A stretch of DNA of 64,000 nucleotides from Hyphomicrobium_A sp963782555 (GTDB lineage Bacteria; Pseudomonadota; Alphaproteobacteria; Rhizobiales; Hyphomicrobiaceae), in the NCBI GenBank assembly GCA_963782555.1, contig CAWAKB010000004.1, positions 744,001 to 808,000 on the forward strand, given 5' to 3'. The notes below the pieces were generated by a model. That model was not told where the DNA came from, ran no database searches, and saw nothing but the letters and a program-made list of their open reading frames with translations. Position numbers and translations under genes: made by a program. Shown piece after piece: positions 36,797 to 45,500 of the stretch. Numbering within the stretch: position 1 is the stretch's first letter; every line of letters begins with the position of its first letter.

Positions 36797-37516
36797 ATGT
36801 TCAACATCAGCAGCAGACGGCAGCCCGGTTCTGACCGAATCCATACACTGCCCGAGCTCATGCAGAGGGAGGAACGACTGAGGTTTGCAGCCCGTGAGCT
36901 CGGCCACCGAAACAAGAACTTGCTCGCGATGGTCCAGGCGATCGCCAGGCAGATCGGTTCGCGAAGCGCGAGCCTTCAGGATTTTCAGATGGACTTTTCC
37001 CAGCGGCTGCAAGGTCTCTCCGACTGCTTGAATCTCGTTCTCGAGGAAGACGGGCGCGGCGCATGGATCGCCGACGTGGTTAGCAGCCAGCTCGCGGCCT
37101 TTGGTGAGGTTGACGGGGTGCGGATCGTGGCGACAGGACCCGCGGTCTTTCTACGCCCGGAGGCTGCCCAGAACATTGGACTCGCGCTTCACGAGTTGGG
37201 CACCAACGCGACCAAGTACGGCGCACTTTCAGTGCCGGAAGGCGCCATCACCGTGCACTGGGAGCTCGGGCGCGTCGGCATCGGACGGACGTGCTTTCGC
37301 TTGATGTGGCGCGAGATCAATGGCCCCAAGGTGACGCCGCCCGCGCTCCACGGCTTCGGTCATGTTGTCCTGCAACGCACGACGGGACAAGCGCTGCAAG
37401 GCAAGGTGAACCACGAATTCGCAGCCGACGGCGTAAGCTGGACACTTGAGGTCCCCGGGGCGCGCACAGTCATGCCGGGACCACCGGAGCGAGCTCGCGA
37501 AGGTGCTCTGCAATAA
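36797..37516 (+). CDS. HWE/HisKA_2-type histidine kinase without sensor domain
   Basis: 239 residues. H37 in AARELGHRNKNLLAMVQAIA is the phosphoacceptor, LHELGTNATKYGALS the ATP-binding N box and LMWREINGPKV the HWE-type motif. There is no PAS, GAF or membrane segment, so its signal must come from a partner. GAGGAG 7 nt before ATG 36797 decides the start. It is divergent from the split CheB-CheR kinase. Confidence 0.9.
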   Translation: MFNISSRRQPGSDRIHTLPELMQREERLRFAARELGHRNKNLLAMVQAIARQIGSRSASLQDFQMDFSQRLQGLSDCLNLVLEEDGRGAWIADVVSSQLAAFGEVDGVRIVATGPAVFLRPEAAQNIGLALHELGTNATKYGALSVPEGAITVHWELGRVGIGRTCFRLMWREINGPKVTPPALHGFGHVVLQRTTGQALQGKVNHEFAADGVSWTLEVPGARTVMPGPPERAREGALQ

Positions 37517-37680
37517 GCCACATCCACCGAACACAATAGCTTTTGCCGGTTGAACGCCGCAACTCAAGAGCGCGCTTGCGCGCGAGTGCACGGCCCAACT
37601 GAGTACATTCCGGCTCTAACCCGTCGCAAGCGCAAGCCCTAGGTTCCGGTGAAGAACCGAAGGGCGCATTTGGGCAAAGG

Positions 37681-38202
37681 ATGACCATGACCTCAACTGC
37701 CACTGCCGCACGGCGGACTGACCTTCGAAGAATGTGCGTTCTCATCAGCTCGACATTGCTCTGCGCCTGTAGCGCCAACGCTGCGGCTAACGCGAAGATT
37801 CCCGGGTCGACCTACTGCATTGGCGGTGTCTGTCACCGCGTGAAGACAATCGAGGAAGTCGAAGCATTGGTCGGAAGCGAGGAGATGGTGCGGGCGTCAT
37901 ACTATGACGATTGCAGGCTGGATGCGGGCAATCCGTGCAGCGCATCCTCCTCGGGTGAAGCATTTCGCCCCGATCACACGGACAACGCGGCGAGTCCCGT
38001 CTATCCGAATGGGACCGTGTTGCTCGTCACGAACCCGAAAACCGGCGGCAAAACCGTCGTGCGGGTCAATGACTCGGGTCCGTACCAAGGCGGCCGCGAG
38101 CTCGACGTTTCACGCGCCGCTGCAAAACAGCTTGGCTTCGCGCGCGCCGGAGTCGCCAGTCTTCGCATCCGGATCGTGAGCGCGCCTAGCAGAGTCCATT
38201 GA
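37681..38202 (+). CDS. RlpA-like double-psi beta-barrel protein
   Basis: 173 residues. A hydrophobic lead with LLCACSANA may be a lipoprotein or Sec signal. The C-terminal 110 residues are the RlpA-type double-psi beta-barrel: RASYYDDCR, SSSGEAFRPD, VLLVTNPKTGGKTVVRVND, SGPYQGGRELDVSRAAAKQL. RlpA proteins bind or cleave septal peptidoglycan strands lacking stem peptides. The SPOR domain of full RlpA is absent. Four Cys near the barrel may form disulfides. Confidence 0.85.
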   Translation: MTMTSTATAARRTDLRRMCVLISSTLLCACSANAAANAKIPGSTYCIGGVCHRVKTIEEVEALVGSEEMVRASYYDDCRLDAGNPCSASSSGEAFRPDHTDNAASPVYPNGTVLLVTNPKTGGKTVVRVNDSGPYQGGRELDVSRAAAKQLGFARAGVASLRIRIVSAPSRVH

Positions 38203-38682
38203 GTAGCTGCGCCATGAGCGATGGGCCGCATTGTCTGGTCCGGCCCGCGATTGAGGCGCAAGTTGCACGAAGCCAGTGAGTACATTCCGAGTCTAACCCC
38301 TCCCCGACCCCAAGAGATAGGTTCGAGCCCAAGTCCGACGGGCACCACGATCAAATGCAGCGCCCTTCGCCTCGACCGCAGCGGTGCCCAGCTCAACGGC
38401 ACCCGGGTCGCAATAAGACTTCATACGTCAACCACTGTGAGGCATACATGACCGAACTCCCCCAAGACCGTTTCCGACACTATCGCGAGCAAGCCCGCCG
38501 ATGCCGTGGTGTCCCCGCCGAAGATTCCAGCCGACAGCGACACGAAGCCTATCGGCGAGCCCAAGGCGCCTGCCGACGCGCTGCCTTCCGAGCCAAAGCC
38601 GGTGGTAGCGCCTGGCCTGCTGAAGACCTGAGGGATTTTCCCGCGTAACCCGTCTCAACGTTCATTTTTTGGAGTCTGAAAC
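38203..38682. other. Intergenic region with a repeat motif and doubtful small frames
   Basis: A TGAGTACATTCC motif lies at 38277-38288. Between 38448 and 38648 one frame reads MTELPQDRFRHYREQARRCR, like the start of small rhizobial hypotheticals, and a second frame looks like a Pro/Ala-rich tail; neither has a proper start region, so they are probably decayed. Confidence 0.35.
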
Positions 38683-39198
38683 ATGATCCGCACCTTATCC
38701 CTTACGGCCGTTCTCGCCGCGGCCCTGGCGCTGCCGGCGCTGGCCGAGGACGCGAAAACGAATGTCGAGCCCATCGCGGGAGCGACGAGCACACCGACGA
38801 GCACCATGTCCGAGCAGGTGCCACAGAAGAAGAGCGACGCTGAAGCCGCTGGTGAGAGCCTGCCAAACGCCTCGACCAACGATACCAAGCAGGCTGCACA
38901 GATGCCCGCGAGCGCGGAACAACAAAGCACTGGCATCTCGCTAACGGAGCAGGAAGCCCTGACCTGGATCGATAAGCCGGTCTTCAGCAGCGACGGCAAG
39001 CAGATTGGCAAGGTCGCAGCTTTTGAGCGTGACCCCGACAACAAGGTTACCGGGATGCACGCGGACATCGGCGGCTTCTTGGGCTTTGGCGAGTCTCGCG
39101 TCAACATAACGCCCACGCAGTTCAAGCTGCAGTCTGACCGCGTTGTCCTCAGCCTGACGACCGCAGAGGCGAACGATCTTCCTAAGGTTCAGAAATAG
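38683..39198 (+). CDS. Secreted PRC-barrel domain protein
   Basis: 171 residues. Signal peptide cut near ALAED (about 22), a 65-residue low-complexity linker rich in Ser, Thr and Gln, then a PRC-barrel: TWIDKPVFSSDGKQIGKV, a DPDNKVTGMHADIGGFLG strand pair and ESRVNITPTQFKL. Exported PRC-barrel proteins are common and uncharacterised in Rhizobiales envelopes. TTTGGAG precedes the ATG. Confidence 0.85.
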   Translation: MIRTLSLTAVLAAALALPALAEDAKTNVEPIAGATSTPTSTMSEQVPQKKSDAEAAGESLPNASTNDTKQAAQMPASAEQQSTGISLTEQEALTWIDKPVFSSDGKQIGKVAAFERDPDNKVTGMHADIGGFLGFGESRVNITPTQFKLQSDRVVLSLTTAEANDLPKVQK

Positions 39199-39249
39199 TC
39201 ATCGAGCGGCCCCTCACGATGAGTGGTCCAGTCCTGAAAGGACAGCAAT

Positions 39250-39471
39250 ATGAAACGTCTCGCACTATCGGTAGCTGTGGGCGCTCTTGCCTGCTGTGCC
39301 GCGGTTGGTTCCTCGCAAGCTGCCCCCCTCTCGAGCGCGGTAGCTAAGGCTGCTCCAACGGCCCTGTCGTCGACGATCGTCGATCAGGTTTATTGGCGCC
39401 GCCATCACCGTCATCACCGTCATCATTGCTGGTGGCGTCATGGTCATCGGCATTGCCGCTGGGGTTGGTGA
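39250..39471 (+). CDS. Small secreted histidine-rich protein
   Basis: 73 residues: signal peptide (about 1-24, cut near SSQAAP), a short linker, and a C-terminal block with about 10 His plus Trp, Arg and Cys (WRRHHRHHRHHCWWRHGH). It could bind Ni, Zn or Cu in the periplasm, or be a small envelope peptide. GAAAGGA is upstream. A terminator-like hairpin follows. Confidence 0.7.
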   Translation: MKRLALSVAVGALACCAAVGSSQAAPLSSAVAKAAPTALSSTIVDQVYWRRHHRHHRHHCWWRHGHRHCRWGW

Positions 39472-39499
39472 TCGCGCCTAGTCTTGGTCCCTCCAAAGA

Positions 39500-39536
39500 C
39501 GGGTGCAGTCCTGCGAAGGGCTGCACCTTATTCTTA
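39500..39536 (+). terminator. Terminator-like hairpin after the His-rich gene
   Basis: GGTGCAG (39502-39508) and CTGCACC (39521-39527) around a 12-nt loop, then the T-rich TTATTCTT. Confidence 0.65.
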
Positions 39537-39583
39537 CGGCCGAGCGCTCGCCGTTGTACTCGCATAGGGCGAGCGCTCGGCCG
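39537..39583. repeat. Perfect 16-bp inverted repeat upstream of the AI-2E gene
   Basis: CGGCCGAGCGCTCGCC (39537-39552) and its exact complement at 39568-39583, with a 15-nt loop. No T-run follows, so it is not a standard terminator. It sits 24 nt before the AI-2E start and could block ribosomes or be a palindromic repeat element. Confidence 0.7.
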
Positions 39584-39606
39584 CGGCGAAAGGGAAGCAG
39601 ATTCTC

Positions 39607-40728
39607 ATGCACGGCCAAACCGCAGCTTCGCCGACAGCCGATCAGGCGCTTGCTCCTCAGCGTGAGAATGAGCAAGTCGCGCCCCTGTTCGTCGGCGCGC
39701 GGTCGGTTGCGCTAATCGTTATCGCCGTCATCGTAGTGTTCTATACGCTCTACTTTGCGGCCTCCCTGCTTGTCCCGATCGCCGCTGCCGTGCTCCTCAG
39801 CATGCTGCTCGCGCCCGCCGTGCAGTTCCTTGAGAGGCTGCATGTGCCGCGCCTGGTTGCGGCGGCCTTAATCGTCCTCGCCACTGTAAGTCTGATCGGA
39901 GCGGGAATCACCGCGTTGGCGGGCCCCGCGCAGAGCTGGATCGAGAAGGGACCGGACAGCCTCCAGAAAATGGAGCACAGGTTCTTTTCAGGCAGGAGGC
40001 CACTCGAAAGCATTCAGAAGGCAACGGACCAACTGCAGGAAGCCACGCAGGCGACGAGCCGAGCAGGACCTCAAGAGGTCCGTGTGGTGCAGCCGGCGTT
40101 GACGGACCTCCTGTTGTCGGGGACGCCTCAGGCGGTGGCCTCGATCTTTTCCGTGACCATATTGGTGTACTTCCTGCTTGCTTCCGGTGACGTTTTTCTG
40201 CGCAAGCTTGTCACCGTGATCCCCACCTTTCACGACAAGAAGCGTGCGGTTGAGATCACTCGCCAGATCGAGACGGACATTTCCTTCTATCTGCTCAGCT
40301 TCACGTCGGTGAACGTCGGGCTCGGCGTTGCTATGGCGGTCGTGACCGCACTCTTAGGCATACCAAACCCGCTTCTTTGGGGCGCTCTCGTTGCGGTGCT
40401 CAATTTCGTTCCCTACGTCGGAGCCCTCACCAGCATGGCTATCCTTGCGATGGTTGGCGTTCAGACCTTCGACAGCCTGGCGCAGGCGCTGGCTGCGCCG
40501 GCCATTCTTCTTGTACTCGTCGGCATCTCCGCGGAGGTCATCACGCCTTTCGTTCTGGGGCGGGGACTCCTGCTCAATCCGGTTGCCATCTTCATCGCCA
40601 TTCTCTTGTGGGGTTGGCTGTGGGGCATCGTCGGAGTGCTGCTGGCGGTGCCGCTCTTGGCGAGCTTCAAGATCGTCTGCGAGCGCGTCGAGCCGCTGCA
40701 CCCGATCGCTGAATTCTTGACGATCTAA
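39607..40728 (+). CDS. AI-2E family transporter (PerM/YdiK type)
   Basis: 373 residues with about eight membrane helices. The N-terminal pair, a central soluble stretch (about 130-165) and the C-terminal block GIPNPLLWGALVAVLNFVPYVG then GRGLLLNPVAIFIAILLWGW are typical of the AI-2E exporter family (former UPF0118/PerM). Substrates vary: autoinducer-2, indole or Na+/H+. The gene is close to a membrane PH-like gene (75 nt). Confidence 0.92.
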   Translation: MHGQTAASPTADQALAPQRENEQVAPLFVGARSVALIVIAVIVVFYTLYFAASLLVPIAAAVLLSMLLAPAVQFLERLHVPRLVAAALIVLATVSLIGAGITALAGPAQSWIEKGPDSLQKMEHRFFSGRRPLESIQKATDQLQEATQATSRAGPQEVRVVQPALTDLLLSGTPQAVASIFSVTILVYFLLASGDVFLRKLVTVIPTFHDKKRAVEITRQIETDISFYLLSFTSVNVGLGVAMAVVTALLGIPNPLLWGALVAVLNFVPYVGALTSMAILAMVGVQTFDSLAQALAAPAILLVLVGISAEVITPFVLGRGLLLNPVAIFIAILLWGWLWGIVGVLLAVPLLASFKIVCERVEPLHPIAEFLTI

Positions 40729-40803
40729 GCGGCGGCGGATGGCCGGCCGCGGGTACCCAGGACGGCAACCGAGCCGTCCCCTAATTCGAGAGGAGAAGTG
40801 AAC

Positions 40804-41562
40804 ATGGCAACGCAGCTAGCAATGCAGAACGCTGACATCAGAGAGACCTTTGCCGAACCCATCGCAAAGGCACCCGCCGACATCAAGATCATCAGCCATT
40901 CCAACATTTTCTACTGGTGGCCGGCCTGGGTTGCCGGCTTTGCCGTGGCGCTGATCACGTACGTGCAGGGCCGCGACGTTGCAGTTGTGCCCGAATTCAT
41001 CGACCGCGTTCACCCGAGCAACAATCCGGGGATATTCTTCATTACCGTTCTCGTTCTTCTCGTCGTCTTCACCACCACCAAGCTTCGCGGCATCTACTCT
41101 GTCCTCACAGTCGTCAGCGTTGCCTTCTTCGGGGTTCTGTTTGCGTGGCTCGGGTGGTGGGACAATATCCTGCGCTTCATCCCCCATCTCTCGGCGCGCG
41201 CGAACATGGGCTTTTATCTCCTGTTCTCGGCGGCTCTGCTGGCTGTGTGGCTGCTTTCATTTTTCGTGTTTGATCGATTGACAATCTGGCGGGTGCGCGC
41301 CGGCCAAATGATCGAGGAACGCCGGATTGGCGGCCAAGCACGCAGCTATGACACCAATGGTCTCGTTTTCGAAAAGCGCGGTCAGGACCTCTTCCATGAC
41401 ATCATTCTAGGAATGGGGGCGGGGGACCTGACGGTTACGACCGGGGGCGCGCACAAGCAGTCGATACAGATCCCCAACGTGCTGTTGGTGGATCGGAGGA
41501 TGAAGGCAATCGAGAAGTTGATCGTCGTAAAGCCGGATCAGGTTCCCGCCAACGCGGCCTAG
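40804..41562 (+). CDS. Membrane protein with C-terminal PH-like domain
   Basis: 252 residues. After a soluble N-terminus there are four hydrophobic helices (about 40-58, 78-95, 100-120, 135-160), then about 85 soluble residues (RSYDTNGLVFEKRGQDLFHD, TVTTGGAHKQSIQIPNVLLV) resembling a small PH-like beta domain. GAGAGGAG upstream favours ATG 40804 over GTG 40798. Similar proteins occur in Rhizobiales without function. It may be co-transcribed with the AI-2E gene. Confidence 0.75.
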   Translation: MATQLAMQNADIRETFAEPIAKAPADIKIISHSNIFYWWPAWVAGFAVALITYVQGRDVAVVPEFIDRVHPSNNPGIFFITVLVLLVVFTTTKLRGIYSVLTVVSVAFFGVLFAWLGWWDNILRFIPHLSARANMGFYLLFSAALLAVWLLSFFVFDRLTIWRVRAGQMIEERRIGGQARSYDTNGLVFEKRGQDLFHDIILGMGAGDLTVTTGGAHKQSIQIPNVLLVDRRMKAIEKLIVVKPDQVPANAA

Positions 41563-41809
41563 ATCGTACGCGTGTGATGCTCTGGAAATCGAACTGAGTA
41601 GTTTCCGAGTTTGCCGCTGCCGGTGGTTAGGACTATAATCAAACGATAGCCAAAAGCCCCCGACAACTCTCCCTCATCGAGCAGCCAACTGCGCTGAACG
41701 AGGCCCATCGAGAGTGCCGACCAAGCGGGCGCTAACTGGCGCGAACGCGGATCGGAGTGGCTGCTTAGCCCTTCGAACCCGCCACGATTGTCCAAAAGGA
41801 AATACGACC

Positions 41810-42157
41810 ATGAGCACAATCACCAGGAAGCTACTCATTACCAGCGCCACAGCTCTGTTTGCCTTGACGGGAGCTTATGGCGCAGCCGCGGCGGACAAGC
41901 ATGGGTCGCACGGTGCCGGCGCACGGCATCATGCCGGTGCGACCATGCAGCATCACAGCGTGGTCCGGCATGGGGCGACGGGGAATGCCCGCCACGCCGG
42001 CAACAATCGGGGCCACCACCGCTTCGGCCACAGTGGCTATGGCGGCATTTACATCTACTCAGGCGAGATCAATGGTTGCGGCCATTCCTATCGGAAGTGG
42101 CAGGCTACCGGCAGCCGATACTGGCGTTCGCGCTACTACGATTGCCTCGACGGCTGA
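41810..42157 (+). CDS. Secreted His/Gly-rich protein
   Basis: 115 residues. Signal peptide cut near GAAAADK (about 26), a His/Gly/Ala-rich middle and a C-terminal domain with two cysteines (YSGEINGCGHSYRKWQATGS, SRYYDCLDG), possibly disulfide-linked. AAAAGGA precedes ATG 41810. Family not recognised. Followed by a strong terminator. Confidence 0.7.
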   Translation: MSTITRKLLITSATALFALTGAYGAAAADKHGSHGAGARHHAGATMQHHSVVRHGATGNARHAGNNRGHHRFGHSGYGGIYIYSGEINGCGHSYRKWQATGSRYWRSRYYDCLDG

Positions 42158-42226
42158 TGATTGCAGACGTTCCGGCAGGGTCTTCCCCCGGACCCGCTTT
42201 CCTCCCCCCGGAAAGCGCCGGATCGG

Positions 42227-42258
42227 AGAGCTTCCAGCGAAAGCTGGGAGCTCTTTTG
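42227..42258 (+). terminator. Rho-independent terminator with GAAA tetraloop
   Basis: AGAGCTTCCAGC (42227-42238), loop GAAA, GCTGGGAGCTCT (42243-42254), then TTT. A 12-bp stem with one G-T pair. It lies about 70 nt after the His/Gly-rich gene. The stretch 42259-42542 after it holds nothing recognised. Confidence 0.85.
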
Positions 42259-42542
42259 TTCAGCCGAAGCTGCAAGTAACCGGCGTCAACACGGCACCGG
42301 CAGATCAATCTGTCCAACATGCGCGCGCAGAAGTGGGCGGCATCCTCGTCCGGACTTGAGTACACGGGCGGCCGAGTGTCCGCTATGCATCACAAGCGGC
42401 TGCCACGCGAGCCGCAGGACCGAGTCAGCTCCCCCCTTAAGAGCAGGCACGGACTGCCATCACGGCAACGTCCGCGACGGGCCAATTTCGGACATCTCAA
42501 CCTCGCGCACAGACGAGCTGGAGAGGCTCCCGCAACGGCCCT

Positions 42543-45500
42543 TCAGAACCGCCAGGTGAGCCGTCCTTGGACGCCGTTGTCCTGCAGGTCGTCGGCGAGT
42601 TGGCCGGAATAAGAGACGCCCAGGACGGCGTCCGCACCCAAAGCGAAGTCGAGGCCGGCCTCGAGGAGCGCACTATTGCGCGCGAGCGGTACGCCCAAAA
42701 TGCCGAAGGCGATGCCCGAAGAGGCAAAAGCAAGCGCAAGCTCGGGCGTGAGCTCGCCGAACGCGTACTGCCAGGCGAAAGAGGCCCGCGGCGTCACCAG
42801 CATGCCGAAGACCGGCATCGTCGTCGCCGCGCGCACGCCCAGCGTCGAATAGCCGACGTTCTGATCGCTGCCTGGCGTGGTCAGCGCCGCGGTGGCGCCG
42901 CTCTCGGTGAAGTCATCCGTCCCCACATGCACGTAGGCGAGACCTGCGAACGGCTCCATGGCGGAGGATCGGTCAGTAACAATCGGATAGGCCAGCTCAG
43001 CAAAGAGCTGGCCCGTGTCGCCGCCGTAGCTCGCGCTCTCGTTTTCGTAAAAACCGGGGAAGCTGACCGCGCGCAAAGTATCTATGCTGTGCCAGGTCCA
43101 GGCGGCACCCGAGCGCAGCGCGAGGGGTCCTATCCTGCCGCCGGCATAGCCCGCCAGCAGATAGCTGTCGACGTCCGCGGAGCTGGCGCGGGCCTTCACG
43201 TTGACATCCGATCGGATGTAGCCGGTGGCGAGGCCGGCGCGCCAGCCATCGCCGACGTCGGCATCCATGCCGGAGACCAAACCGCCGAGGGTGCGCTTCG
43301 CGGTGGCGGCGTTGCCGTTGCCGTCGAATTGGCCCCAGGAGCCGAAGCCGCGGGTCCAGAAGGTGAGGCCGTGGCCATAGTCCGGGACGGCGCCGGGATC
43401 GTGACCCGCACCGAGAGCCATGCGTGTGCCAGTGTCGAATGCGGCAACGGAGGTCGGGCCGGCGGCTGCCAGCGCCACCGCTTGACCCGGGCCGTCGGGA
43501 GCGTAGGAGGCCTGGATCAACCGCCCCAGCATCGCCTCGCGCACGTACAGCCCTTGATTGACGAGCACGCCCGAGAGGCTCGCATGCACCTCGCCGGAGA
43601 GCGCGTCGAATGCATGGCGCGCCTGATCAGCGGTCAACGACAAAACAGTATCGTAAATGACGTTGCCGGAGCCGAGCGCTTCCACGGCTCCGCCGGTCGC
43701 AATCTCGTTGGGTGTCTCCCCGACGCTGGCGAAGCTGACACCATTGCGCGCAATCGTCAGGAGCACGTTGTTTGCATTGTAGCTGAGCTCAGGAGCGAGG
43801 AAGACGGACTCGAAATCAGACGTCAGTTCGGCGAACGTGCCGGTCACGCCGCCGTCCGCATGGAGGATCGTGAAGGTGGTGCCCGGCGTGTAGATGCCCG
43901 TTTGGGCAAACACTTGCACGGCGCCACCGAGCATCGCCGCACCGGTGACGTTGGTACGGTCGGCCGTCGTCGGCGAGATCTCGACGAGATAGACGCCGGG
44001 TGCAGCGAAGGTCAGGTCGCCGGCGACCGTGACCGTGCCGATGGAAAAGCCAGGCGCCAACGTGCCGGCGATCGTGGCCGGGCCGATCGTGCCGTTTCCT
44101 CCAAGAAAGGCCGCGGGCAACGCCACCACCGGCGCGGGAATCACGGCATCGGCGAGCAGCAGCTTTCCCGCGTTGATCGTCGTCCCGCCCGAGTAGGGGT
44201 TTACGCCGGTCAGCGTCAGCGTTCCGGTGCCATTCTTGACGAGCGAGCCGGTGCCGGAGATGTTGCCGGCATAGGTCAGCGCATCGCTGCGGTCGAAGAC
44301 GAACACGCCATTGTCGATCATGTTGCCGGAAATGCTGCCGGTGGTGCCGCCGTTGCCAATCTGCAGCGTGCCGGCGTTGATCGTCGTGCCCCCGCCGAAT
44401 GTGTTTTCACCGGTGAGGATGAGTGTGCCGGCGCCGCTCTTGGTCAGCGTACCTGTCCCGCTGATGACGCCGCCCAATGTGACCGTATCGCTGCGGTTGA
44501 TCGCAAATACGCCATTGTCGATCACGTCCCCCACGATTGAGCCACTTGTGCCGCCGTTGCCGAGCTGCAGTGTGCCGGCGCTGATCGTCGTTGCGCCCGT
44601 GTAGGTGTTGTCGCCCGTCAGCGTCAGCGTGTTGGTGCCAATCTTGCTGAGCGCGCCGGTGCCGCTGATGATGTCGCCAAGGGTAAGATTGTTGTTGCGG
44701 TTGAATGCGAGCACGCCGTTATCGATGATGTCCCCGAGCACGCTTCCCGAGTTGCCACCGTTGCCGAGCTGCAGCGTGCCGGCGTCGATGGTCGTGCCGC
44801 CCGTGTAGGTGTTGTTTTCCGACAGCGTGAACGTACCGGTGCCGGCCTTGGTCAGGCCGGTCGCTCCCGCGCTATCCTGGATAAGGCCTGAAAACAGGGT
44901 ATCTGTGTCATCGCCGCCGGTGGTCAGGATTGCGGCGGCGGCGCCCGCGTTGGTTACCGTACCGGTGCCGGCGAGCGAGCCGATGGCCTGATCGAAGCCG
45001 AAGAGATCCAGGACTGTGTTGTTAGCGAGCGTATGTGCGCTCGCGGATGAGAAGGTGTTCTCAGCTCCCCCCTGCAGCGTGCTGCCGTTGTTGCTGAGTG
45101 TCGTGCTGCCCGAGTAGGTGTTGCTCCCCGTTAGCGTCAGCGTGCTGGAGCGAGTCTTGGTGAGCGCGCCGGTGCCGCTGATGTCGCCAGCAAAGATCCA
45201 GTCGTTGCTGCGGTCGATTGCGAGCACGCCGTCGTTGAGAACATTACCCACTATCGAGCCACTGGTGCTGTTGTTGCCGAGCTGCAGTGTGCCGGAGCTG
45301 ATCGTGGTGATGCCTGTGTAGGTGTTGTCGCCCGTCAGCCTCAGGGTGTTGGCACCGATTTTGGTGAGCGTGCCGCCGCCGCTCACGGAGCCGGCATAGG
45401 TCTGCGCGTTGCCACGGCTGAACACGAGCGCGGCGTTGTCGACGATGTCCCCGGCGACGCTTCCGGCGGCGGTGGCGTCGCCGAGCTGCAGCGTGCCGGC

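Noticed and set aside
38448..38648. Small frame starting MTELPQDRFRHYREQ
   Set aside because: No ribosome site, and the competing frame shows a Pro/Ala-rich pattern without a start; probably decayed sequence.
42567..44540. 657-codon open frame antisense to the autotransporter
   Set aside because: It mirrors the Gly/Ala/Thr-rich codons of the autotransporter on the other strand, has no domain pattern and no ribosome site; the autotransporter frame has a clear barrel and repeats.
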